Source: SHLQ01 sp964445255 (GTDB lineage Bacteria > Actinomycetota > Acidimicrobiia > Acidimicrobiales > SHLQ01). From it: a stretch of DNA of 23,465 bases. The DNA lies in contig CAYUKM010000034.1 of NCBI GenBank assembly GCA_964445255.1, forward strand, positions 1-23,465. The letters run 5' to 3'. The first letter of the stretch is position 1; each line of letters begins with the position of its first letter. The translations under genes were made by a program, and so were the position numbers. Below are positions 7,601-13,891 of the stretch, in pieces. The notes beneath the pieces are model-generated. The model was not told the origin of the DNA and made no database searches. It saw nothing but the letters and a program-made list of their open reading frames with translations.

Positions 7601-7880
7601 GGGCTACTCGTATCGGCCTCCACACATACCTAAGAGGGGTAGACGGATCATCGGTGCAAAATCCAACGCTAAGCGGGGTACGGGTGTTCGGGTTTCGGGC
7701 GTGGGCGTGGGCGCGGTTTGGATGAGGACGATCTGGAGGCGCTCGTTGAGGAACTGCTCGAGGAATCCGAGTAGGAACGAAATACCTGCCGGTGACCGGT
7801 TCGGTTCCGAGATGACGAGGCCAAGGATGGTCAGTAGCATCCGTTAGACGCACCGGGACAACGATTCGGGGGATCTCGCT

Positions 7881-9137
7881 GTGAACCGCCAAGAGCAACG
7901 AATCGCGGATGCGCTAACCACCGCCGACCTGTGGGATCTCGCCGCTAAGCGAATCCCGCCGATCGCCTTCGAGTATTTTCGCGGCGCCGCTGACGACGAG
8001 GTGACTGCACGCGGCAATGTCATGGCGTTCCAGCAGACGATGGTTACGGCCAGGGGCGCGCTGAAGTTCGACCACATCGACATGTCGACAACTGCACTCG
8101 GGACCGAACTCGATGTCCCGTGGTACATCTCCCCCGTTGGCAGCCTTCGTTCACTTGAGCCACTGGGTGAGGCGGTCGCATCTCGTGTAGCTGGAGACTT
8201 CGGCACGGTGATGGCTCTGTCCACGTTGTCGGGAACACCAATGGAAGAGGTCACGGCAGCTTCGGCCAAACCGTGTTGGTTCCAGCTGTACCTCGTCGGC
8301 GGCCGTGAAACCGCCGAACGAACCATCGCACGCGCGAAGGCAGCGGGGTTCGAAGCACTGGTTCTCACCATCGATACGGGTGTCTCGGGACGTCGAGCAG
8401 GCCATGCACGTATGAAGCCCATGCAGGTGCTGGAACAGTTCGCCGGAAAATCACCCACCGAAATGGCACGACTCGCCGCCAAGCGGCTCGGGGTGGCACC
8501 GCAATTCGTGACCCGCTTAGCCTTCTTGAAGCAGTACTACGAAGACGGCGGGATGATGGACTTCGTCAATGTCATTGATGAGAACGGCGACCCGATGCCC
8601 TACGCCGACATCGGAACCCAACTGGGCGAGTCCGCGGTCACCTGGGACGACCTGAGTTGGGTCAAGGCCGCATGGGGCGATGACCGACCGCTGATCATCA
8701 AGGGCGTGCACTGCGCCGAAGATGCGCGTCGAGCCGAAGAACTCGGCGCAAACGGCGTGGTGTGGTCGAACCATGGTGGGCGGCAACAAGACCGAGTGCC
8801 ACCGGCACTCCACATGGTTGAACAAGAAATGCCCCTCGTTGGCGATACCGAACTCGAGTTCTTCATGGACGGCGGCATCCGCAACGGCACCGACATCCTC
8901 ATCGCGTTGACCTACGGTCTGAGTGCGGTGGGGATTGGGCGCGTCGTCGCTGCGGGGCTCGGCGCTGGTGGTTACGCCGGCCTCACGCGAGCATTCGAGA
9001 TCCTCTCATCAGAACTCGACCGAGCCATGCGACTCGTCGGCGCCCAAAGCATCGATGAGGTTCGCACCGAAGGCGCAGCGCTACGCCGTCAACCGCTTCT
9101 CGAAGGTAACCGACACCTTCCCCCGTTCGTCTTCTAG
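7881..9137 (+). CDS. FMN-dependent alpha-hydroxy-acid dehydrogenase/oxidase
   Basis: 418-residue TIM-barrel flavoenzyme of the lactate/glycolate oxidase family. The landmarks are in order: Tyr32 in FEYFRGAADDEVT, Tyr137 in FQLYL, Asp165 in TIDTGVSGRR, Lys274 in LIIKGVH, the active-site His298 in SNHGGRQ, and the phosphate-binding DGGIRNGTD (330-338) and GIGR (351-354). It oxidises a 2-hydroxy acid such as L-lactate to the 2-oxo acid. The segment 175-250 is the variable loop 4 region and gives no clear substrate clue. The usual HGGRQ-L-D is here HGGRQ-Q-D. The GTG start at 7881 has GGGGGA about 8 nt upstream. No lactate permease or mycofactocin gene is adjacent, so it is probably a single-gene unit. 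Cytoplasmic or loosely membrane-associated. Confidence 0.92.
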   Translation: MNRQEQRIADALTTADLWDLAAKRIPPIAFEYFRGAADDEVTARGNVMAFQQTMVTARGALKFDHIDMSTTALGTELDVPWYISPVGSLRSLEPLGEAVASRVAGDFGTVMALSTLSGTPMEEVTAASAKPCWFQLYLVGGRETAERTIARAKAAGFEALVLTIDTGVSGRRAGHARMKPMQVLEQFAGKSPTEMARLAAKRLGVAPQFVTRLAFLKQYYEDGGMMDFVNVIDENGDPMPYADIGTQLGESAVTWDDLSWVKAAWGDDRPLIIKGVHCAEDARRAEELGANGVVWSNHGGRQQDRVPPALHMVEQEMPLVGDTELEFFMDGGIRNGTDILIALTYGLSAVGIGRVVAAGLGAGGYAGLTRAFEILSSELDRAMRLVGAQSIDEVRTEGAALRRQPLLEGNRHLPPFVF

Positions 9138-9313
9138 TCCTCTTTTCGGTTTCCGGGCGGTGCGCTTCGCTGTCAAGGATGCGGGCGGCTTCATCATGGC
9201 GTCGCGCGCCGACGCACCCGGGTCACAGAGCCCCACCCCGGTGACTTGTAGCATGTGACAGGAACTACGTCGCCGAATGGAACAACCGTTGCGATCTTGG
9301 GAGTTAATTGACT

Positions 9314-9877
9314 ATGGATTTCATCAAGAACAACAAACCAGCCATCGCGATCGCTTCGCTCGTCGGCATAGCGGCACTCGCCTGGTTCGCGTTCGGTTTC
9401 CTCGGCATTCAGTCTGCGTTCATCGACAACGAGGTCTCCCAGGGGGGTCCGGTATTCGATACAGCAACGGAAGCTGAGTTCGACGCGGCGATGCAAGAAG
9501 CAGAGGAAAACCAAACAACTGCAGCTGAGGGCGACCCAGAGATGGATGGCGATATCCAGACGCTCTTCACCGGCGACTTCGAAGAGAACGTGATCAACGG
9601 TTACGACGTCGTCGGCGACGCACTGGTACTGACCGACGGATCGGAGCAGCGATTTCTCCGTCTCGAGAACTTCGCAACGCCCAACGGCCCCGACCTTAAG
9701 GTCTACCTCCGAGCCGACAACGGCGATTTCGTGAGCCTTGGCGACCTAGCGGGCAACATTGGCGATCAGAACTACGAGATTCCACCCGAAGTTGATCTGA
9801 CGGTCTTCAATTCGGTAGATATCTGGTGCGAACGCTTCAGCGTCGGATTCGGCCTCGCCGGTCTGACTCCCGCCTAG
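9314..9877 (+). CDS. membrane-anchored DM13-domain protein (canonical Cys present)
   Basis: 187 residues: a signal anchor at about 10-36 (AIAIASLVGIAALAWFAFGFL), an acidic spacer rich in Asp/Glu/Gln (40-80), then a DM13 domain (83-187). The domain shows the family pattern FTGDFEENVINGYDVVGDAL, RLENFATPNGPDLKVYLRA, YEIPPEVDLTVFNSVDIWC and VGFGLAGL. The near-invariant DM13 cysteine is Cys172 in DIWCERF. DM13 has been proposed to act in electron transfer at the cell surface through this Cys or a bound cofactor. ATG 9314 has GGGAG (9299-9303) 10 nt upstream; TTG at 9308 is the alternative start. Two further DM13 proteins lie 2.5-3.7 kb downstream and differ at the key Cys. The domain is predicted to face the outside. 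Confidence 0.88.
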   Translation: MDFIKNNKPAIAIASLVGIAALAWFAFGFLGIQSAFIDNEVSQGGPVFDTATEAEFDAAMQEAEENQTTAAEGDPEMDGDIQTLFTGDFEENVINGYDVVGDALVLTDGSEQRFLRLENFATPNGPDLKVYLRADNGDFVSLGDLAGNIGDQNYEIPPEVDLTVFNSVDIWCERFSVGFGLAGLTPA

Positions 9878-9912
9878 CCGAGAGCTATAGCGCAGTACAA
9901 CGTCTACTTTCC

Positions 9913-10431
9913 GTGACGAAACTAGCGGCGAACCGCTCGCCCGGAGAGTTCATCTGTCTGGACGCGATCTATCTCCCAATCAGTCCGCCTTACAACCAAC
10001 TCTGTATCTATGGTTCCGATGACGGCTGGACATTGGAGAACCGCGATATGCGCGTGTGTCGCGAGGGCGATGTATACATCGCCATGCGAGTAACAGGACA
10101 CTCTTACAACATCCTGAAACTTGACTTTTCGCCCGCGGGGCCTCGCTATATCAGCGATCGCGCCCCGCTTGCTGACGTGTCGGTGACCTACGGATCGGTG
10201 TCAGAGCAGGTCAGAGAAGCGTTTCATTCGCTCGGTGTGAATAGAGCGAGCGTGCGCGGTGTGGTCTTCGACAGTCGGGATACACCTTCTGTCACCATTT
10301 ATCAAGAACTCGCTAAAGCGATCATCCGGTATCGGAACTTCGGTCAGAGTGATGTCTTCATCTCGGGCAATGATCGCATTGTCCGAGGGTCAAAGGTACG
10401 GTTAGACCGTCGTAGCGCGAACCCCAATTGA
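9913..10431 (+). CDS. unrecognised protein
   Basis: An open frame with ordinary globular composition (172 residues from GTG 9913): ICLDAIYLPISPPYNQLCIYG, GWTLENRDMRVCREGDVYIA, then VTYGSVSEQVREAFHSLGV and SVTIYQELAKAIIRYRNFG. Two Cys in the first half and alternating beta-like segments suggest a small alpha/beta fold. I do not recognise a family. The frame is open back to 9826, inside the DM13 gene, and no start has a clear ribosome site; GTG 9913 is the first start after the DM13 stop. Base composition looks slightly poorer in GC than the neighbours. It may be a recent acquisition or a decaying gene. The same frame stays open after its TGA for another 102 codons. Confidence 0.45.
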   Translation: MTKLAANRSPGEFICLDAIYLPISPPYNQLCIYGSDDGWTLENRDMRVCREGDVYIAMRVTGHSYNILKLDFSPAGPRYISDRAPLADVSVTYGSVSEQVREAFHSLGVNRASVRGVVFDSRDTPSVTIYQELAKAIIRYRNFGQSDVFISGNDRIVRGSKVRLDRRSANPN

Positions 10432-10503
10432 CGCTCCCACGTCGACATCCCTATAAAGCTAAAGACCCTCATCACACCCGTCGCTCTCGCCGCGTCCTAT
10501 GCC

Positions 10504-10737
10504 GTGGCTTCCACTCGCAAGACGAACGTGTTCCGCCAAGAGTACGTTCCTGTTTGGCCGGTCCGCTCGCCCGCCGAGGTCGCCGAAATCGAAGAGCGCA
10601 TCGCGTGGCGTACCGCTCCGGGCCTCTACCGCCTACCGCGATCGTGGAGTGCGACCTGGGGTGACGACAGGAACTTCTCGCTTGCTGTCGACTTCAGCGA
10701 CCGACAGCCTCCCCTGAGGTCTCGACTGCCTAGGTAG
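10504..10737 (+). CDS. small unrecognised protein, start uncertain
   Basis: 77 residues from GTG 10504 (VASTRKTNVFRQEYVPVWPV, then SPAEVAEIEERIAW and APGLYRLPRSWSATWGDDRN). The composition looks coding, with Trp- and Pro-rich segments, but no family is recognised. Upstream the frame is open from 10432 and encodes a stretch that looks like a secretion signal (KLKTLITPVALAASYA) without an ATG, GTG or TTG before it; an ATA codon stands where a start would fit. The gene could therefore be an exported protein with a damaged start, or a short cytoplasmic protein starting at 10504. It overlaps by 8 nt the end of the convergent membrane-protein gene. Confidence 0.4.
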   Translation: MASTRKTNVFRQEYVPVWPVRSPAEVAEIEERIAWRTAPGLYRLPRSWSATWGDDRNFSLAVDFSDRQPPLRSRLPR

Positions 10738-11020
10738 CGAGCGCTCCCACAACGTTCACGATCACAGTCAACACAATGCTCGCAATGAGCATCGCCTTCC
10801 AGGGAAAGAAGACCTTGACCCTCGGACCACCGTCGCCGGGTTCACGGTCGGCCCACGCATCTTCGACTCGACGATGCACCTCTTGTTCGGCCTTGCGGGT
10901 CGCGTTCGGAAACAGACGGGGCACGAAGTTCAAGGCCAGAGTGAGCACCGCCGAAGCCACCAGCGAATTGATGAGAAAGTCGCGCACGTCCGCATCGTAA
11001 CCATCAGCTGGGCTAATCAC
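10730..11020 (-). CDS. small two-helix membrane protein
   Basis: 96 residues from GTG 11020. Helix 1 is about residues 14-32 (FLINSLVASAVLTLALNFV), then a charged soluble loop of about 40 residues (RKAEQEVHRRVEDAWADREP, ending in RVKVFFPW), and helix 2 is about residues 74-94 (KAMLIASIVLTVIVNVVGAL). By the positive-inside rule the loop, rich in Arg and Lys, should be cytoplasmic, with both ends outside. No family is recognised. The ribosome site is weak (CTGGA, about 10 nt upstream). It is downstream of and on the same strand as the RTX gene (53 bp gap), so the two could be co-transcribed. Confidence 0.6.
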   Translation of the reverse strand: MISPADGYDADVRDFLINSLVASAVLTLALNFVPRLFPNATRKAEQEVHRRVEDAWADREPGDGGPRVKVFFPWKAMLIASIVLTVIVNVVGALAT

Positions 11021-11073
11021 CGCTGCGGTCCAGCGCCGGCTAGCTGACTAGATCAAAGGCAGGGTAGTTACCC

Positions 11074-11859
11074 TTAGGGAAATTCCGGCTCCTGATCGAC
11101 TTCGTCATCACCGGGCCCGGTGTTGTAGACGTCCCCCGCATCACCGCCGGTAAATAGCTGATCCATTCCAGGCCCTCCGCGAAGGTAGTCATCGCCTCCC
11201 TGACCCGACAGCGTGTCGCTGCCATTCCCACCGACCACGACGTCATTCCCCGGGCCGCCAAGGACTTCGTCGTCGTGTCCGCCGCCTCGCAGTTCGTCGT
11301 CACCCGGGCCGCCAAAGATGTCGTCTTGGCCCTTGCCGCCAAGGATCACATCATCTCCAAAATCGATCATTCCGCCGTCCCCAACGAGGGTGTCTGCGCC
11401 GTTGTTGCCACGGATGGTGTCGTCTCCGTCACCACCGATGATTTGGTCTGCGGCTTGTTTGCCCGAGATGTTGTCGTTACCTGAGCCACCGAACAAGAAG
11501 TCTTCGCCTTGCCCGCCGATGATTCGATCGTTGCCCTCATCGCCACAGACAAAATCACTGCCGTCTAGACCGCTGATGAAGTCGTTTCCAGAGGATGCGG
11601 CGATGTAGTCAGCTCCGTCGGTACCGATGATCACGTCATCTCCGGCCGTGCCGAAGATGAGGGTGAAGCCATCAGCGTGAAACGCGGCCGACGCAAGGCA
11701 GTCGCTGAAGGCAAAGTCGTCGGTGGGCAGCGCGTCGGGCAGTTCGGAGCCTGCCTGAATCACCAGGACCCCGGGCGAGGTCTGGGCCTGTACTTGAGGT
11801 ATGAACAACACACTCATGACAGCCACGATTGCGCCGATCCATCCAAACCTTCTCGTCAT
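11074..11859 (-). CDS. secreted RTX-type calcium-binding repeat protein
   Basis: 261 residues. A Sec signal peptide (GWIGAIVAVMSVLFI, predicted cut after VQA at 25) leads to a mature N-terminal stretch of about 45 residues, then about 20 glycine/aspartate nonapeptides of the GGxGxDxUx type (residues 70-255), as in hemolysin-type calcium-binding proteins. Such repeats fold into a parallel beta-roll when they bind Ca2+. No catalytic domain is attached, so it may be a surface or extracellular structural or Ca-buffering protein. Unusually for RTX proteins it has a Sec signal rather than a C-terminal type I secretion signal, as is known in actinobacteria. Cys54 and Cys105 could form a disulfide. 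The repeat run is broken by a longer unit at 160-173. The ATG is preceded by AGGG about 9 nt upstream. Confidence 0.92.
   Translation of the reverse strand: MTRRFGWIGAIVAVMSVLFIPQVQAQTSPGVLVIQAGSELPDALPTDDFAFSDCLASAAFHADGFTLIFGTAGDDVIIGTDGADYIAASSGNDFISGLDGSDFVCGDEGNDRIIGGQGEDFLFGGSGNDNISGKQAADQIIGGDGDDTIRGNNGADTLVGDGGMIDFGDDVILGGKGQDDIFGGPGDDELRGGGHDDEVLGGPGNDVVVGGNGSDTLSGQGGDDYLRGGPGMDQLFTGGDAGDVYNTGPGDDEVDQEPEFP
11095..11652 (-). repeat. tandem RTX nonapeptide repeats (about 20 units of 27 bp)
   Basis: In-frame degenerate 27-bp repeats coding for units such as GGSGNDNIS, GGDGDDTIR, GGPGDDELR and GGPGNDVVV. Units diverge in DNA sequence, so this is protein-level repetition under selection rather than a recent microsatellite-like expansion. 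Confidence 0.9.
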
Positions 11860-11908
11860 AGCCTGGACCCTAACACGAGACCACCAAATTGGTCCCCGAT
11901 TTGGGCGG

Positions 11909-12247
11909 TCATGGCGTAAGCCTGTTCTTGCGTTGCCGCTTCAATCGAATCGCTTCGTGAATCTCAGGAGCGACGGCAAAGTCGGGCCGCCGCCAGTCCT
12001 GAGTGGAGCGAGCTTTCACGCGTCTGCGGATACGCATCGCAAGAATGATGATGAAAGGGATCGCAACCGCAGCGGCCAAGACGGTCACTCCCACTCCCCC
12101 GATTTCACCCAGTTCAAGGTTGCCACTGAAGACATCTGTCAGGCACAGCTGGTTACCCTCCCAACCCATGCCGTCACCATCGGGATCCGACCTGCTGTCC
12201 GAGCAGATAGCGGTAGATCTGTGAAATAGCGAATAGTCCACGTGCAT
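11909..12247 (-). CDS. small single-pass membrane protein with SDPDGDGxGWE motif
   Basis: 112 residues. The N-terminal part carries CSDSRSDPDGDGMGWEGNQLC (Cys15 to Cys35), very like the Cys-bounded SDPDGDGxGWE motif seen in many secreted bacterial hydrolases near carbohydrate-binding (CBM10-like) segments. A hydrophobic helix follows (about 52-71, VGVTVLAAAVAIPFIIILA), then a basic tail starting RIRRRVKAR and ending RLKRQRKN. There is no N-terminal signal, so the predicted topology is N-outside, C-inside. The start at 12247 is chosen over ATG 12265 because AAGGAG (12256-12261) lies 8 nt before it. The Cys pair suggests a disulfide outside the cell; the Asp-rich loop could bind Ca2+. Function unknown. 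Confidence 0.7.
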   Translation of the reverse strand: MHVDYSLFHRSTAICSDSRSDPDGDGMGWEGNQLCLTDVFSGNLELGEIGGVGVTVLAAAVAIPFIIILAMRIRRRVKARSTQDWRRPDFAVAPEIHEAIRLKRQRKNRLTP

Positions 12248-12341
12248 ACGACGCGCTCCTTCCATTCGCTACCCAAACGCCACCGATGAGCACGAGGTTC
12301 CAGGAAGTTTCCATCAAGGCGAACTCCGCCTGTGGCTCCAC

Positions 12342-12372
12342 CCCGCGAAACGCGGGCCAACCCGCATGGGTT
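12342..12372. terminator. two adjacent short hairpins in the intergenic region
   Basis: CCCGCG-AAA-CGCGGG (12342-12356) is directly followed by AACCC-GCAT-GGGTT (12359-12372). They lie just downstream of the minus-strand DM13 gene ending at 12413. There is no U-run on either strand, so intrinsic termination is only one possibility; a processing or stability element is another. Confidence 0.3.
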
Positions 12373-12412
12373 AGCCGTCATTGTGTTGAATCACTCTTGC
12401 GAGCGGTTGTTC

Positions 12413-12883
12413 CTACGACGTAAGGAAGGCGGAACCGAAGGCCACGTTGCCGACGTTGTCCCAGATGAGAACCTCATCCCAGACCGTCAGGTCGGTTTCT
12501 TCGCTAATGGCAAAGTCTTGCTGGCCACTTTCAGCTGTCAATGGACCCAGCGAGCGGATCTCGCCGTCGGCGCTTCGGAGCGCTACAACAACATCGCTTC
12601 CGACGTTGGTACGAAAGTTGTCGGTCAGCCGAAGGATGCGGGTGCCGGTAGCGTCGGTCACTACGACCACTTCTCCAGTGATTGAGAAGGGGCCTTCCTG
12701 ACGGGTGAAGTTACCCGAGAAGGACACCTCGTCTACGACGCCGGCGTCGCTTGCGTTGTCGGCGAGTGAAGTCGATGTGTCCTCGCCGCCTGAGGAGGAG
12801 ATGATCGCGGCGGCGATCACGAGGATTCCGATCGCAAGCAGCCCGAGCAGGGGGACTCGGGTGCGAAAGTTGCGCTGTGTCAT
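12413..12883 (-). CDS. DM13-like membrane-anchored protein lacking the conserved Cys
   Basis: 156 residues: an N-terminal signal anchor (about 9-30, RVPLLGLLAIGILVIAAAIIS), a short Ser/Asp/Thr spacer, and a DM13-like domain from about 53 to the end. Matching blocks are SFSGNFTRQEGPFSITGEV, ILRLTDNFRTNVGSDVVVAL, DFAISEETDLTVWDEVLIWD and VAFGSAFL. The position of the conserved DM13 Cys is Asp142 (LIWD). It is clearly a paralogue of the divergent neighbour at 12995 (shared GPFS, DNFRTN/DDFRTN, LIWD/QIWD and FGSAFL). No ribosome site precedes the ATG, but a TATTAT box sits 8 nt upstream, so the mRNA may be leaderless. An outward-facing domain is predicted. Confidence 0.8.
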   Translation of the reverse strand: MTQRNFRTRVPLLGLLAIGILVIAAAIISSSGGEDTSTSLADNASDAGVVDEVSFSGNFTRQEGPFSITGEVVVVTDATGTRILRLTDNFRTNVGSDVVVALRSADGEIRSLGPLTAESGQQDFAISEETDLTVWDEVLIWDNVGNVAFGSAFLTS

Positions 12884-12891
12884 GGGGCGTC

Positions 12892-12897
12892 ATAATA
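12892..12897 (-). promoter_or_regulatory. candidate -10 box, probable leaderless start
   Basis: TATTAT on the minus strand, 8 nt before the ATG at 12883. Transcription would begin at or within about two bases of the start codon, matching the absence of any Shine-Dalgarno sequence. No good -35 is seen at 17 nt. Leaderless mRNAs are common in actinobacteria. Confidence 0.4.
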
Positions 12898-12994
12898 GCG
12901 CGTCGAAGATCGGTCTTGATTACCCACCTCACGTATCGCAACTTGTTAATGACCTAGCCGGAATGACCTCGAGTCACCGAGACCTTTCCATTTC

Positions 12995-13492
12995 ATGACC
13001 CTTCGCAAACTCATCAGTCGTCTCGCCGCCATCGGCATCGTGGTGGCCGGAATCGTCATCGTCGGCGTGATCGCAACATCAGGGGACTCTTCGGCCACGT
13101 CCGCTGCAGCCGCGGAGCCGATCGTCATCAACGAGAACGGCGACGCCGTCCTTCCACTCGAGTCCATCTTTGACGACACGGCCTTCGTTGGTTTCTTCGA
13201 TGGGAATGGCCCCTTTTCCGTAGTTGGCCAAGCCGCAATCGCTCCCGACGATGCGGGTCGACGAGTACTGAGTTTCTCGGACGACTTCCGAACGAACCGC
13301 GGACCACAACTGGTGGTGGTTCTTCGAGCCGATAACGGCGAGGCCGTCGAGCTTGGCTCGCTCCGTTCGCCCAGTGGCGCTCAGGCATACGCGATCCCCG
13401 ACCAGATCGATCTAAACGTCTTCAACCGGGTCCAGATCTGGGATCAACAAGGCAGCGTCGACTTCGGAAGCGCGTTCCTCAGCCCGGCCTAA
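12995..13492 (+). CDS. DM13-like membrane-anchored protein lacking the conserved Cys
   Basis: 165 residues with a signal anchor at about 8-28 (SRLAAIGIVVAGIVIVGVIA), a Ser/Ala-rich spacer, and a DM13-like domain from about 60. Blocks: FVGFFDGNGPFSVVGQAAI, VLSFSDDFRTNRGPQLVVVL, AYAIPDQIDLNVFNRVQIWD and VDFGSAFL. As in its divergent neighbour, the conserved Cys is replaced by Asp (Asp150). The two start codons are 111 bp apart, pointing to an inverted duplication and probably joint control. No clear ribosome site precedes ATG 12995, so it too may be leaderless. The 35-residue insert between anchor and domain is longer than in the neighbour. Predicted extracytoplasmic. Confidence 0.8.
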   Translation: MTLRKLISRLAAIGIVVAGIVIVGVIATSGDSSATSAAAAEPIVINENGDAVLPLESIFDDTAFVGFFDGNGPFSVVGQAAIAPDDAGRRVLSFSDDFRTNRGPQLVVVLRADNGEAVELGSLRSPSGAQAYAIPDQIDLNVFNRVQIWDQQGSVDFGSAFLSPA

Positions 13493-13514
13493 CCTGCCTC
13501 GGTTTTATCATTAC

Positions 13515-13784
13515 TTACGGAAGCGGCGAAGCTGAATCCGTTGCGCGCACCAACCACCAGACGGCAGTAACCGCGAGCTCGGTGACAGCGAGCAAGAACA
13601 TAAAAACCACCGCGAAATAGACCGGTACAACGCCACAAACGATGGAACCGTCGCAGGCGCCCCCGAAATGTGTCCACAACACCGTCAGTACCGTGGCAAG
13701 GATGCCACCAACGGTCCAGAAGAACCCGGCATAGCTGCTCGTCCCCACTTCTGTATTCCAATCAATAGGTTCTACGTGTTGCAC
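13515..13784 (-). CDS. small two-helix membrane protein
   Basis: 89 residues from GTG 13784. Two hydrophobic helices at about 18-38 (YAGFFWTVGGILATVLTVLW) and 52-80 (GVVPVYFAVVFMFLLAVTEL) flank a short loop with two Cys (GGACDGSIVCG) that could form a disulfide outside the cell. No family is recognised. The ribosome site GGGGGTGG lies about 6-9 nt upstream, but it is contained in one arm of an inverted repeat (13794-13822) that could hide it. The gene converges on the DM13 gene ending at 13492 with 22 bp between stops. Confidence 0.65.
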   Translation of the reverse strand: MQHVEPIDWNTEVGTSSYAGFFWTVGGILATVLTVLWTHFGGACDGSIVCGVVPVYFAVVFMFLLAVTELAVTAVWWLVRATDSASPLP

Positions 13785-13793
13785 GTATCACCA

Positions 13794-13822
13794 CCCCCTA
13801 GTCAAATACCGCCAATAGGGGG
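13794..13822 (-). promoter_or_regulatory. inverted repeat that would sequester a ribosome binding site
   Basis: CCCCCTA (13794-13800) and TAGGGGG (13816-13822) form a 7-bp stem with a 15-nt loop. On the minus-strand mRNA the arm nearest the start is UAGGGGG, the likely Shine-Dalgarno of the gene starting at 13784. The upstream arm CCCCCUA would pair with it, which would lower translation unless the stem is opened. Confidence 0.4.
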
Positions 13823-13891
13823 AGATTACATCGCTGTGAAATTGGACACCAGGGTTGGGCGACGAGTTAAGGACTATTCGGTCCATCCAGC

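Noticed and set aside
11061..11074. AGGGTA-GT-TACCCT as a terminator of the RTX gene
   Set aside because: Perfect dyad next to the stop codon, but the loop is only 2 nt and no U-run follows on the minus strand.
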